The notes below the pieces were generated by a model, which saw nothing but the letters and a program-made list of their open reading frames with translations, had not been told where the DNA came from and made no database searches. This document shows positions 9,477 to 19,993 of a stretch of 39,258 nt of DNA, one piece after another (the stretch's first letter is position 1; each line of letters starts with the position of its first letter). The DNA lies in assembly GCF_014653215.1 (NCBI RefSeq), contig NZ_BNAI01000009.1, forward strand, positions 37,608 to 76,865, given 5' to 3'. Position numbers and translations under genes: made by a program. The stretch is from Pseudolysinimonas yzui (lineage in GTDB: Bacteria > Actinomycetota > Actinomycetes > Actinomycetales > Microbacteriaceae).

Positions 9477-11074
9477 CCCTTCCAGAGCCCCAGGACGGCG
9501 CCGCGTCCGAGCAGCCCGTGGCGACCGCGACCGGCCTGGCCGACGGGGAGTGGCATCGACTGCATCCGCTCACCCCGCTGCTGCGCGGCGGGCTCGGCTT
9601 CGTCGCCGTGATCGGCATCATCATCGCGAATCTGCGCGAGCGCCTCGTCGAGTGGTTCCTGCCGGGCCTGGCCTGCCCGCCCGGGCAGGACTGCGGGCAG
9701 GACGACCCGCTCGGCAACCTCGTCGAGAGCGGCTACGCGCTCATCGGGGTGCTCGTGCTGCTCGGCATCCTGCTGCTGTGCGTCGCCGCGTTCTACGTGT
9801 CGTGGCGGATGCACACCTTCCGCATCACCGACGAGGTCGTCGAGGTGCGCAGCGGCGTGCTGTTCCGCACGCACCGCAAGGCACGCCTCGACCGCATCCA
9901 GGGGGTCGCGATCGCCCGGCCGCTGTTCGCGCGCCTCTTCGGCACCGCGAAACTCGAGGTCGAGGTCGCCGGGCAGGACGCGAACGTGCCGCTGGCCTAC
10001 CTCGGCAACGCCGCCTCCGACGCGTTGCGGGTCGACATCCTGCGGCGGGCTTCGGGGGCGCGTGGCGTTCCCGCGGCGGATACCGCTTCCGGCCCGGCGA
10101 GCGGGTCGCTGATCGATCGCCGCGTCTCGGAGCTGCTCGCCCCCGAGCTGGACCCGTCGCTCGCGCCCCCCGAGTCGGTGGTTCGGATGCACCCGGGCCG
10201 GCTCATCGGCTCGACGGTGCTCAGCGGCACGACCCTCGGCTTCCTGATCCTGCTCGCCGTGGCGATCACCGGGCTGGTGCTCGCGATCGGCGGCAGCGGC
10301 GCGCTGATCTGGACCCTGTTCACCGTCATCCCGATCGCCTTCGGTCTCGCCTCCTACCAGGTGAACCGGGTGCTCAAGTTCCTGCGGTACTCGATCGCCG
10401 CGACCCCCGACGGCGTGCGCATCGGCTACGGCCTGCTGTCGACGCGCAACGAGACCGTGCCGCCGGGGCGCATCCACTCGGTCGCGGTCAGCCAGAGCAT
10501 CTTCTGGCGCCCGGCCGACTGGTGGACGATCCGCGTCAACCGGGCGTCGCGCCAGACCTCCTCGGATGGGCAGAGCGCTCAGCAGAGCACCATCGTGCTG
10601 CCGGTCGGGTCGCGTGACGACGTGTTCCGCGTGCTCGCCCTGCTGCTTCCCGGGCTCGGCGCCGACGGCGTGGATGCGCGCGAACTGCTCGAACGCGGAC
10701 TCGCCGGCAGCGGACCCGACGCCGACTTCACCACCTCGCCCCGCCGGGCCGCCGTCGTGCGCTGGTTCTCGTGGCGCCGCAACGGGTTCGCGCTGCTGCC
10801 CGGAGCGGTGCTGCTGCGGCGCGGAGCGATCTGGCGCGAGCTGGCGATCGTGCCGACCCCGCGGGTGCAGAGCGTCGCGATCGAGCAGGGTCCGATCTAC
10901 CGCGGGCTGCGGCTCGCGCACGTGCACGTGCACACCGTCGCGGGGCCGATCTCGCCGGCGCTGGGGGCGCTCGACGCGAAGGACGCCGAGGGCTTCTTCC
11001 GGGATGCCGCGGTCGCCGCCGTCGCCGCGGCCGGAACCGACACCAGCCACCGCTGGCGTTCGAGCGAATCGTGA
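9473..11074 (+). CDS. Membrane protein with three bacterial PH domains (YdbT-like)
   Basis: A 533-residue partner of the preceding gene. Membrane helices lie at about 38-56, 88-108, 246-270 and 274-296. bPH2 domains lie at about 113-190, 306-388 and 435-515, each with the recurring pattern of a GVLFRTHRKARLDRIQ-like strand (also GLLSTRNETVPPGRIHSV and GAIWRELAIVPTPRVQSV). A Pro/Ala/Ser-rich linker of about 40 residues separates the first PH domain from the second helix pair. Overlap with the gene before suggests the two products work as one membrane complex. The gene after it starts at the same GTGA junction. Confidence 0.85.
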   Translation: MTLPEPQDGAASEQPVATATGLADGEWHRLHPLTPLLRGGLGFVAVIGIIIANLRERLVEWFLPGLACPPGQDCGQDDPLGNLVESGYALIGVLVLLGILLLCVAAFYVSWRMHTFRITDEVVEVRSGVLFRTHRKARLDRIQGVAIARPLFARLFGTAKLEVEVAGQDANVPLAYLGNAASDALRVDILRRASGARGVPAADTASGPASGSLIDRRVSELLAPELDPSLAPPESVVRMHPGRLIGSTVLSGTTLGFLILLAVAITGLVLAIGGSGALIWTLFTVIPIAFGLASYQVNRVLKFLRYSIAATPDGVRIGYGLLSTRNETVPPGRIHSVAVSQSIFWRPADWWTIRVNRASRQTSSDGQSAQQSTIVLPVGSRDDVFRVLALLLPGLGADGVDARELLERGLAGSGPDADFTTSPRRAAVVRWFSWRRNGFALLPGAVLLRRGAIWRELAIVPTPRVQSVAIEQGPIYRGLRLAHVHVHTVAGPISPALGALDAKDAEGFFRDAAVAAVAAAGTDTSHRWRSSES

Positions 11075-11793
11075 CCCGGTCAGGGCGGCTCGGGATCGGC
11101 ATCATCGGCGCCGGACGGGTCGGGCCGGTACTGGGAGCCGCCCTCGGCGGAGCCGGCCACGCGATCGTCGGCATCTCCACGGTGTCGGATGCCGGCCGCG
11201 AGCGCGCCGACGCCCTGCTGCCGCGCGTGCCGGTGCTCACCGTGCCTGAGGTGGTCGAACGCGCCGAGTTGGTGCTGCTCGCGGTCCCGGCCGTCGAACT
11301 CGAGGGCTTGGTGGCGGGTCTCGCGTCGACCGGGGCCTGGCAGCCCGGGCAGCTCGTGGTGCACACGGCGGCCGAGTTCGGCGTCGGGGTGCTCGCCCCG
11401 GCGACCGCGGCCGGCGTCATCCCGCTCGCCCTGCATCCGGCGATGGCGTTCACCGGCACGAGCCTCGACCTGGTGCGGCTGCGCGAGTCGTGGTGCGCGG
11501 TGACCGCGCCGACGCCCGTGCTGCCGATCGGGCAGGCGCTCGTCGTCGAGATGGGGGCGGAGCCGCTCGTCATCGCCGAAGCCGACCGGGCCGCCTACGC
11601 CGACGCGATCGCGGCGGCCACGCAGTTCGCGGCGTCGATCGTGACGCAGGCCGCCGGCACCCTCGCCGGCATCGGCGTCGACCGACCGGGCAGCGTGCTC
11701 GGCCCGCTGGTGCGTTCGGCGGTCGAGAACGCGCTCGGCGCGGCGGGGGTCGCCGACGCCGGTACGATCGACGCGGAGGCACCGGAACAGTGA
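11071..11793 (+). CDS. Rossmann-like / DUF2520 protein, NAD(P)-binding
   Basis: A 240-residue two-domain protein. The N-terminal Rossmann fold begins IGIIGAGRVGPVLGAAL (GxGxxG nucleotide site) and continues with ELVLLAVPAVEL. The C-terminal helical DUF2520 domain contains the LHPAMAFTG motif. The layout resembles ProC and other 6-phosphogluconate-dehydrogenase-like reductases. The family is routinely found beside panC in Actinobacteria. A pathway-linked reductase role (for example, ketopantoate-type chemistry) is conceivable but unproven. GTG 11071 overlaps the previous stop, and the stop at 11793 overlaps the panC GTG. Confidence 0.88.
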   Translation: MTRSGRLGIGIIGAGRVGPVLGAALGGAGHAIVGISTVSDAGRERADALLPRVPVLTVPEVVERAELVLLAVPAVELEGLVAGLASTGAWQPGQLVVHTAAEFGVGVLAPATAAGVIPLALHPAMAFTGTSLDLVRLRESWCAVTAPTPVLPIGQALVVEMGAEPLVIAEADRAAYADAIAAATQFAASIVTQAAGTLAGIGVDRPGSVLGPLVRSAVENALGAAGVADAGTIDAEAPEQ

Positions 11794-12644
11794 GCAGTCC
11801 GCTCGTCGTGGAGACGATCGCCGGCATCCGGTCCGAGCTCGAGGCGCTGCGGTCGGCAGGCAAGACGGTCGCGCTGGTGCCGACCCTCGGGGCCCTGCAT
11901 GAGGGGCATCTCGCCCATGTGGCACGGGCCCGGGAACTCGCCGATGTCGTCGTCGTGTCGATCTTCGTCAACCCGCTGCAGTTCGGGGTGAACGAGGATC
12001 TCGCGAAGTACCCGCGCGACCTCGACGGCGACCTCGCCCGGTTGCAGCCGTTCGGCGTCGAGTACGTCTTCGCGCCGACGCCCGCCGAGATGTACCCGGA
12101 CGGCGGCACCCAGGTGAAGGTCACCGGCGGCCCCGTCGCGTCGCTCTTCGAGGGCCGGTCGCGCCCGGGCCACTTCGACGGCGTGCTCACGGTGGTGGCG
12201 AAGCTGCTGCAGATCGTGCAGCCGCACGTGGTGACCTTCGGGCAGAAGGATGCGCAGCAGCTGTTCCTCGTGCAGCGCATGGTGCGCGACCTGAACATCG
12301 ACGTCGCGGTCGAGGTGATCGAGACGGTGCGCGAAGCCGACGGCGTGGCGATGTCGAGCCGTAACCGCTACCTCGGGCCGAACGAGCGCACGGCGGCGCG
12401 CGCGCTCAGCCGGGCTCTCGAGGCTGCCCAGTCGGCGAGCGACCGCGGCATCGACTCCGTGCTCGCGGCCGCGCAGGCGGTGCTGATGGATGAGAAGCTG
12501 GTGACCCTCGACTACCTCAAGGTCGTCGATCCGAAGACGTTCCTGCCCGTCGACGACGGCTACCGGGGGCCGGCGCGTGTGCTGATCGCCGCGAAGGTCG
12601 GCCCGGCTCGCCTCATCGACAACGACTCCCTTTACCTGAATTGA
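11790..12644 (+). CDS. panC: Pantothenate synthetase (pantoate-beta-alanine ligase)
   Basis: Joins pantoate and beta-alanine using ATP via a pantoyl-adenylate intermediate; last step of vitamin B5 synthesis. The 284 residues carry VPTLGALHEGHL with the HIGH-like HEGH (37-40), SIFVNPLQFG, the GHFDGVLTVVAKL segment, FGQKDAQQLFLVQRMV, and the KMSKS-like MSSRNRYL. The usual Met of PTMGALHEGH is Leu33 here, a mild change. GTG 11790 overlaps the DUF2520 stop, and the preceding ORF has no room for another start. lysS follows 9 nt after the stop. Confidence 0.97.
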   Translation: MSSPLVVETIAGIRSELEALRSAGKTVALVPTLGALHEGHLAHVARARELADVVVVSIFVNPLQFGVNEDLAKYPRDLDGDLARLQPFGVEYVFAPTPAEMYPDGGTQVKVTGGPVASLFEGRSRPGHFDGVLTVVAKLLQIVQPHVVTFGQKDAQQLFLVQRMVRDLNIDVAVEVIETVREADGVAMSSRNRYLGPNERTAARALSRALEAAQSASDRGIDSVLAAAQAVLMDEKLVTLDYLKVVDPKTFLPVDDGYRGPARVLIAAKVGPARLIDNDSLYLN

Positions 12645-12653
12645 GCTTCCGCT

Positions 12654-14153
<1,500 letters not shown>

Positions 14154-14169
14154 CGCGGCTCAGGGCCTG

Positions 14170-14199
14170 TTGCAGCTGGGAACGCCCGGCGGATAGAGT
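14170..14199 (+). promoter_or_regulatory. Candidate promoter of the large surface-protein gene
   Basis: TTGCAG (14170-14175), an 18-bp spacer and TAGAGT (14194-14199). The predicted start near 14206 gives a leader of about 100 nt before the GTG at 14309. Confidence 0.5.
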
Positions 14200-14205
14200 C
14201 TCGCT

Positions 14206-14228
14206 GACCCCTCCCCCGAAGGGGGGTC
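14206..14228 (+). terminator. GC-rich hairpin, lysS terminator or 5' leader hairpin
   Basis: CCCCC (14213-14217), GAA and GGGGG form a tight hairpin. An alternative pairs GACCCC (14206-14211) with GGGGTC (14223-14228). It lies 53 nt after the lysS stop, but also right at the predicted start of the next transcript, so it could end lysS transcription or cap the next message. Confidence 0.4.
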
Positions 14229-14308
14229 GCACTGTCCCCCTTGCATCAGAGTGGGCACCCACCGAACCAAGTGCCGTTCTCGCCCCCACGAGACCGGAGT
14301 CTTACCCC

Positions 14309-17300
14309 GTGACGGCATCGTCCGCTGCCCCCGCGCGCCGCCGCGGAGCGCTCTTCGCGCTCCCCGTGCTCATCGCCGGGCTTCTCGCCCCCCTCGCACT
14401 TGCCGCGCCCGCCCAGGCGGCCACCATCGGCACCCTCCAGACCGGCTTCTCGATCGACGGCAACAAGACGGCGAATGCCGCCGCCGCCCCCCAGGCCGCA
14501 TTCGACTGGGACAACTTCCTGTCGGCGCCGGCCGCGAACGGCAGTTACACCTTCACCCCGACCGGCCCCTACACGACAGCGCAGGGATACTCGTCGACCG
14601 GGATCATCGAGGCGACCTTCTCCTGGGACAACGGAACCCTCGCGACCGCGTGTCCGCACCCCGGCAACGATGCCACCGGGTTCCCCGGCAACTTCAGCCC
14701 GAACACCAACCCGTGGACGGCCTCGTCGGCCAACGTCAACAACAAGGCCGACGGCTGCAGCTCCGGCTCGGCGTACGAGGTGGTGACGGACGACGACGAT
14801 GTCGAGCATCACGTCCTGTACCAGTACTGGACGCGGCTCGAAGGCAACGGCGACATGAGCACGTACCAGATCCTCGACGGCGGGTCGACCGGTCGCTGCG
14901 ACGACATCCTCGTCGAGTTCAACTACGTCTCCAGCGGGCCGAGCACCGTCGTCAACATCCTCGAGTGGACCCCGACGACCGCGAACGACTGCGGCGCGAG
15001 CTCACCGGGGGCGTGGACCGTGCTTCAGGCCAACTTCCCGCACGCGGCTGCGGTCGGCGTGCGCGTCGAGGGTCCCGGCCTGCCCGGGGAACCGGAGACG
15101 TTCGGCGAGATCGCGGTCGACCTCACCTCCAACGCCCTGTTCGATGAGGATGCCTGCACGGCGTTCACGGCTCGCGGTTACGTGACGCGGACCGGCAACA
15201 ACGCCACGGCGCAGCTTCAGGATTCGGTCGGACCGGGAGCCACCCCACTCACGATCAGCAACTGCGGCACGATCTCGATCACCAAAGCCGACTCACCCGC
15301 CGGCTCCGCCGACGACACCGCGTTCGGATACGTCATCACCAACGGCGGCGACCCGGTGCACGACGACACCCTCGCCGGCACCGACGGAACCGACGACGTC
15401 GCCGACCTCGACGACGTCGAGACGTCGATCGAGGGCGAGATCGGCTTCGGCGAGACCCACACCTGGGGTCCCGTCTTCTCGGGCGACTACGCGATCGAGG
15501 AGGTCATCCCGGGCGACGCCCCGTGGACCCTGTGGTCGCTGGAGTGCACCGTCGACGGAGACAGCTACACGATCGTCGACGACGGCGAGCCGGTCGAGGA
15601 TGCCGTCATCCCGGTCGTCGTCGGCGAGGCGACCGCCTGCGTGCTGACGAACGCGACCTCCGCCATCACGGTCACGAAGGTCGTCGACGGCGCCGAGACC
15701 GAGACCTTCGGGTTCGACCTCGACGGCGATGAGTCGGATTCCGAGGTCGACCTCGTCGGCACGGTCGCCGGCACCACGTCGGACCCCGTGTACTACGCAC
15801 CCGGCAGCTCGGTGACGATCACCGAGCTGCTCGACGCGGTCAACGACGCCGCGAGTGACGACCTCGATTGGGAGATCACCGACATCCAGTGCTCCGACGA
15901 CACCGAGGGCTCCGCCGGCGCGGTGACGGTGACGACCGTCGCGGGTTCGACGATCGACTGCGTCTTCACCAACTCGCAGCTCGGGCAGATCATCGTCAAC
16001 AAGGTCGTCGAGGGCGAGACCGACGACGCGACGTTCGACTTCGGCGGATCGTGGACGTCGGGCACCCCGGCGATCGTCGGGGGCGAGTTCGGGATCACCA
16101 CGTCGACTGTGGGCGACGCGATCGTCGGCTCGCAGGCGTTCCTCAACGTCGCACCCGGCTCCTACGACCTGAGCGAACTGCCGACCACCGGATTCGACGC
16201 CACCGACCTGGTCTGCGTCGACCCCGACGACGGCACCGAGGTCGACCTGACCGCGCTCGAGGCCGAGATCGATCTGGATGCCGGCGAGACGGTCTCGTGC
16301 ACGTACACCAACACCGAGCGCGGCATCATCCTCGTCGACAAGGAGACGCTGCCCGACGAGTACGACCAGGACTTCTCGTTCGGCTTCACGCCGGACGGAG
16401 AGTCGACGATCCCGTTCCTGCTGAACGACGCGGATGACGACGAAGGCGACCCCTGGTCGTCGGGTCTCGTGCCACCCGGCACGTACACCGTCGCCGAGAC
16501 GGTGCCGGCCCACTGGTCGCTCACCTCGATCTCGTGCCCGGTCGCCGGGGAGACCTCGGCGACCGTGACCCTCGAGCCCGGTGCCGTCGTCACCTGCGTG
16601 TTCACCAACACGGCCGACCCGGGCGCATTGACGCTCACCAAGTCGGTCGAGGGCGTCGACCCGGCCTACGCGTGGGAGTTCTCGGTCGACCTGGTCGCCT
16701 CTGACGACTCGGTCGTCACCGAGACCGTCGACAACGCCGATCCGGTTGCCGAATGGGCCGATCTCGTGGTCGGTGAGACCTACACCGTGATCGAGGGCGA
16801 CCTGCCCGCGGGGTGGACCGCCGGCGACATCGCCTGCACCGGCCTCGACGACCTCGACCCGGCGACGGACGGCTTCCAGTTCACGGTCACTCCCGGCCTC
16901 GACCTGGAGTGCACCCTGCTCAACACCGCCGATCCGGCGGGTGTCGAGCTGGAGAAGACGGTCAGCGGGGTCGGTGACGATTTCGCCTGGTCGTTCGAGT
17001 TCACTCTCAGCCCCGATCCCGGCAGCGGGTCGGCCGTGCAGACGGCGACCGACGGCGACCCGACGATCGCCTGGGCCGACCTGACGCCGGGCGTGACCTA
17101 CACGATCGCCGAGACCGACGTGCCCGGCTGGACCGAAGGTGCCGTCGTCTGCGAGGTCGACGGCTCCGGGCTCGACGACGCCGACGCGCAGCTGGCCGGC
17201 TACCAGTTCACGGCGGAGCCCGGTCTGCAGCTCGACTGCACCGCCGAGAACGTCGCCGATCCGGGGTCGATCGAGATCACCAAGTCCACGGTCGGGGGCG

Positions 17301-19204
17301 ACGGCTCGTTCGACTTCGTGCTTCAGCCGCTCGACGGCGCCGGCGACCCCGTCGGCGACCCGATCACCGATTCGGTCACGACGACGGCGGGTACCGGCAC
17401 GGCGGAGTTCGACGACCTCGAACCCGGTGCGCGGTTCTCGCTCGCCGAGGACGACCCCGGAGCGGAGTGGACGCCGGGTGACCTGGTCTGCACGGTGACC
17501 GCGGCGGGCGAGCAGACGGCCGTCGAGCTGGATGCCGACGACTTCGTGGTCGCACCGGGCGACGTCATCGCGTGCGCCATCACCAACACCGCGACGGCCA
17601 CGATCATCGTCGTGAAGAACGTCGTCGGCACCGACGGCACCTTCGACTTCACGGGCGACTGGTTGACTCCCGACGACTTCGAGATCACCACGGACGGGGG
17701 CACCGGAACGCGCACGTTCGACGACGTGCTGCCCGGCTCGTACGTGCTGACCGAGGTGCTCGGATCCGGCTACGACGGAATCGACCTGTACTGCAGCGAC
17801 GAAGACAACACCTCAGTCGACGGCCTGACCGCGACTCTCGGGCTCGACCCCGGCGAGACGCTCACCTGCACGTACACCAACTCCGAGTGGGGAACGCTCG
17901 TCGTCGACAAGGTCACGCTCCCCGACGGCTCCGAGCAGGTGTTCGACTTCGAGTGGGCACCGGTCGGCGAGGCGGCCGACGACTTCACCCTCGCCGACGA
18001 GAGCGACGCCTTCAGCACCGGCACGATCCCGCCCGGCGACTACGAGGTGAGCGAGACGAGCACGCTGAACGGGTGGGTGCTCACCGGCCTGGTCTGCAGC
18101 GACACGGCGGATGACGACACGGCTCCCGTCGTGGACGGCGCCACCGCGACCGTGCACGTCGCGCTCGGCGAGACCGTCACCTGCACCTTCACCAACGCGC
18201 AGCGTGGCCCGCTCGAGTTCGACAAGGTCGTCGCGGGAGGCTTCCCGGTCAACAACGGCGACGGCACCTGGACGATCGAGTACGACCTCACGGTCACGAG
18301 CACGTCGAACGTCCCCGAGGATTACGACCTCGAGGATGAGCTCGACTTCGGTGCCGGCATCGTGCCGCTCACCGCGGGCGTCGTCTCGAACGACGGCGTG
18401 ACCGTCAACGCGGGCTGGGATGGCGACACCGACATCGTCGTGACGACGGGGGCGACGATCCCCGCGCTGGGCACGCACACCTACACGGTGACGGTCACCG
18501 CCGAGGTCGACGCCGAGCTGGATCCCGATGCGGCCGACTGCGAGGTCGCCGACGGTGAGGGGTCGGGCTTCCTCAACGCCGGCACGATCGAGTTCTGGAG
18601 CGACACCGACACCGATGACGCGTGCGCCGAGCTGCCGATCTCCGACCTCGAGATCACCAAGGACGCGCCCTTCTCGGTCGACTTCGAGCCGGCCGTCGGG
18701 CCGACCGAGTTCGACTACACCATCGTCGTCGAGAACCTCGGCCCTGAGACGGCTCAGGACGCGGTGCTCGAAGACCCCATTCCCGCGGGATTGGATTTCG
18801 TGTCGGCGACCGGCACCGGTGTCACCTGCGGTTTCGCGGCCGGGGTCGTCACCTGCGAACTCGGTGACTTGGGGGTCGGCCAGACCCGCACGGTGACGAT
18901 CACGGTCTCGATTCCGGTCGACTACCCGTTCGACGAGGAGGCGACGTCGTTCCAGATCGACAACGTCGCGACGACGTCGACGATCACCCCGGAGAGCGAC
19001 CTGACGAACAACGAGGACGATGCCGAGACGACGGTGCTGATCACGCTGCCGTTGCCGCCCGACGAGCCCGACCTGCCGACGCTCGCCCTCACCGGGGCCG
19101 CGATCGGGGCCGCCACGCAACTCGGCCTGAGCCTGCTGGCCGTCGGAGTCGCCTTCGCGGTCATGGCGCTGCGCCGTCGACCGCGCGGTCGACACAGCAC
19201 CTGA
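14309..19204 (+). CDS. Large LAxTG-anchored surface protein with nine prealbumin-like repeats and DUF11-type domains
   Basis: A 1631-residue secreted, acidic protein. A signal peptide (about 1-37, ending AQA) precedes a unique N-terminal domain (40-318). Nine repeats of about 100 residues follow (near 320-450, 452-556, 560-669, 672-768, 772-873, 877-982, 986-1094, 1098-1192 and 1195-1297). Each opens with a Lys-containing strand (such as ITVTKVV), has a central Glu (ITEL, VAET, IAET) and closes with CxxTN or a close variant. Two DUF11-like domains (about 1300-1440 and 1445-1540) and an LALTG sorting motif (1592-1596) come next, then a membrane helix and a basic tail (RRRPRGRHST). LAxTG is the class E sortase signal. 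The Lys/Glu/Asn pattern matches isopeptide-forming Cna_B/SpaA-like folds. GGAG at 14295-14298 supports the GTG start. Probably a stalk-like adhesin; no sortase gene is nearby. Confidence 0.85.
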   Translation: MTASSAAPARRRGALFALPVLIAGLLAPLALAAPAQAATIGTLQTGFSIDGNKTANAAAAPQAAFDWDNFLSAPAANGSYTFTPTGPYTTAQGYSSTGIIEATFSWDNGTLATACPHPGNDATGFPGNFSPNTNPWTASSANVNNKADGCSSGSAYEVVTDDDDVEHHVLYQYWTRLEGNGDMSTYQILDGGSTGRCDDILVEFNYVSSGPSTVVNILEWTPTTANDCGASSPGAWTVLQANFPHAAAVGVRVEGPGLPGEPETFGEIAVDLTSNALFDEDACTAFTARGYVTRTGNNATAQLQDSVGPGATPLTISNCGTISITKADSPAGSADDTAFGYVITNGGDPVHDDTLAGTDGTDDVADLDDVETSIEGEIGFGETHTWGPVFSGDYAIEEVIPGDAPWTLWSLECTVDGDSYTIVDDGEPVEDAVIPVVVGEATACVLTNATSAITVTKVVDGAETETFGFDLDGDESDSEVDLVGTVAGTTSDPVYYAPGSSVTITELLDAVNDAASDDLDWEITDIQCSDDTEGSAGAVTVTTVAGSTIDCVFTNSQLGQIIVNKVVEGETDDATFDFGGSWTSGTPAIVGGEFGITTSTVGDAIVGSQAFLNVAPGSYDLSELPTTGFDATDLVCVDPDDGTEVDLTALEAEIDLDAGETVSCTYTNTERGIILVDKETLPDEYDQDFSFGFTPDGESTIPFLLNDADDDEGDPWSSGLVPPGTYTVAETVPAHWSLTSISCPVAGETSATVTLEPGAVVTCVFTNTADPGALTLTKSVEGVDPAYAWEFSVDLVASDDSVVTETVDNADPVAEWADLVVGETYTVIEGDLPAGWTAGDIACTGLDDLDPATDGFQFTVTPGLDLECTLLNTADPAGVELEKTVSGVGDDFAWSFEFTLSPDPGSGSAVQTATDGDPTIAWADLTPGVTYTIAETDVPGWTEGAVVCEVDGSGLDDADAQLAGYQFTAEPGLQLDCTAENVADPGSIEITKSTVGGDGSFDFVLQPLDGAGDPVGDPITDSVTTTAGTGTAEFDDLEPGARFSLAEDDPGAEWTPGDLVCTVTAAGEQTAVELDADDFVVAPGDVIACAITNTATATIIVVKNVVGTDGTFDFTGDWLTPDDFEITTDGGTGTRTFDDVLPGSYVLTEVLGSGYDGIDLYCSDEDNTSVDGLTATLGLDPGETLTCTYTNSEWGTLVVDKVTLPDGSEQVFDFEWAPVGEAADDFTLADESDAFSTGTIPPGDYEVSETSTLNGWVLTGLVCSDTADDDTAPVVDGATATVHVALGETVTCTFTNAQRGPLEFDKVVAGGFPVNNGDGTWTIEYDLTVTSTSNVPEDYDLEDELDFGAGIVPLTAGVVSNDGVTVNAGWDGDTDIVVTTGATIPALGTHTYTVTVTAEVDAELDPDAADCEVADGEGSGFLNAGTIEFWSDTDTDDACAELPISDLEITKDAPFSVDFEPAVGPTEFDYTIVVENLGPETAQDAVLEDPIPAGLDFVSATGTGVTCGFAAGVVTCELGDLGVGQTRTVTITVSIPVDYPFDEEATSFQIDNVATTSTITPESDLTNNEDDAETTVLITLPLPPDEPDLPTLALTGAAIGAATQLGLSLLAVGVAFAVMALRRRPRGRHST

Positions 19205-19226
19205 CCGGGGGATCGCACTGCTGACG

Positions 19227-19271
19227 CGGTCGGGCGGGTGTGCCCCGAACTGGGGGACATCCGCCCGACCG
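19227..19271 (+). terminator. Terminator after the surface-protein gene
   Basis: An 11-bp perfect inverted repeat (CGGTCGGGCGG at 19227-19237 with CCGCCCGACCG at 19261-19271) contains a further CCCC/GGGG pairing inside the loop and is followed by a short T-rich stretch (TTCTACGTT). Confidence 0.75.
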
Positions 19272-19364
19272 TTCTACGTTGTCGCGTTACAGGGAGGTGG
19301 CTACGGTTGTGAGTACGACTCGGTTCCCCCGACCGATCGCCTCGCCCCCGAAGAGGATCAACCC

Positions 19365-19970
19365 GTGCCGAACGCCCTGCGTCGGATCATCACCCTCGTG
19401 GGAGCCGTCGCGCTCCTGCTCGGTGCCGGAGCGAGCCTGAGCGCCCCCGCGAGCGCGGTCACGGCTGATGCCCCGGTCGTCACTCCGGCGACACCCGCCG
19501 ACGGCGCGACCGTCGCGGCGCGGCACGTGCTGCTCACCTGGACGCCCTCGACGTCGGCGGCCTCGTACGAGGTGCGCTGGGGAACGGTCGAGGGGCTCGG
19601 GCCGGACGGCCTCATCGTGGCCGACGGTTCCGTGGCCGGCCTGACCAAACCGCGGTTCGACATCCCCGACCTCGCCGACCTCACCTACCACTGGCAGGTG
19701 CGGGCGATCGGCCCCGACGGCTCGGCCGGCCCGTGGTCGGCGGCATCCTCGTTCGTCGTGCAGGCGGGCACGGGCGAGGGCGAACAACTCGACACGCTCG
19801 CTCCGGATGGCGCGGAGAGCCCGGGCGAGCAGCCCGCGCGCACCCCCGCCGCGGCCGGCGGCTGGGCGGCCGTCGACGGCATCCTCTACCTCGTCGTCGC
19901 GTCGACGTTCGCGGTGATCCTGCTGGCCGTCGTCGCCCGCACCTGGGTGCGCGTGCGCCGCGAGGCCTGA
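19365..19970 (+). CDS. Exported single-pass membrane protein with one fibronectin type III-like domain
   Basis: The 201 residues begin with a signal peptide (about 1-31, ending ASA). One Ig/FN3-like beta-sandwich follows (about 37-133), with the typical VLLTWTPSTSAASYEVRWG and YHWQVRAIGPDGSAGPWS strands. A Pro/Ala/Glu-rich linker leads to a C-terminal membrane helix (about 173-193) and a short basic tail. The topology is therefore outside-facing domain, inside tail. FN3 domains of this kind mostly mediate binding. It lies 160 bp after the sortase-anchored protein, which suggests a shared cell-surface role, but a terminator separates them, so it is probably its own transcription unit. No family-specific function recognised. 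Confidence 0.75.
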   Translation: MPNALRRIITLVGAVALLLGAGASLSAPASAVTADAPVVTPATPADGATVAARHVLLTWTPSTSAASYEVRWGTVEGLGPDGLIVADGSVAGLTKPRFDIPDLADLTYHWQVRAIGPDGSAGPWSAASSFVVQAGTGEGEQLDTLAPDGAESPGEQPARTPAAAGGWAAVDGILYLVVASTFAVILLAVVARTWVRVRREA

Positions 19971-19981
19971 GGGCCGGCTGT

Positions 19982-19987
19982 TAGAGT
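19982..19987 (+). promoter_or_regulatory. -10 box of a leaderless small-protein message
   Basis: TAGAGT ends exactly 6 nt before the GTG at 19994, so the predicted transcription start is the start codon itself. Confidence 0.5.
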
Positions 19988-19993
19988 GCCACG

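Noticed and set aside
15240-18220. Periodic similarity in the surface-protein gene, considered as tandem DNA repeats or a CRISPR-like array
   Set aside because: The periodicity is at protein level (about 100 residues) with diverged DNA; there are no short identical repeats with unique spacers.
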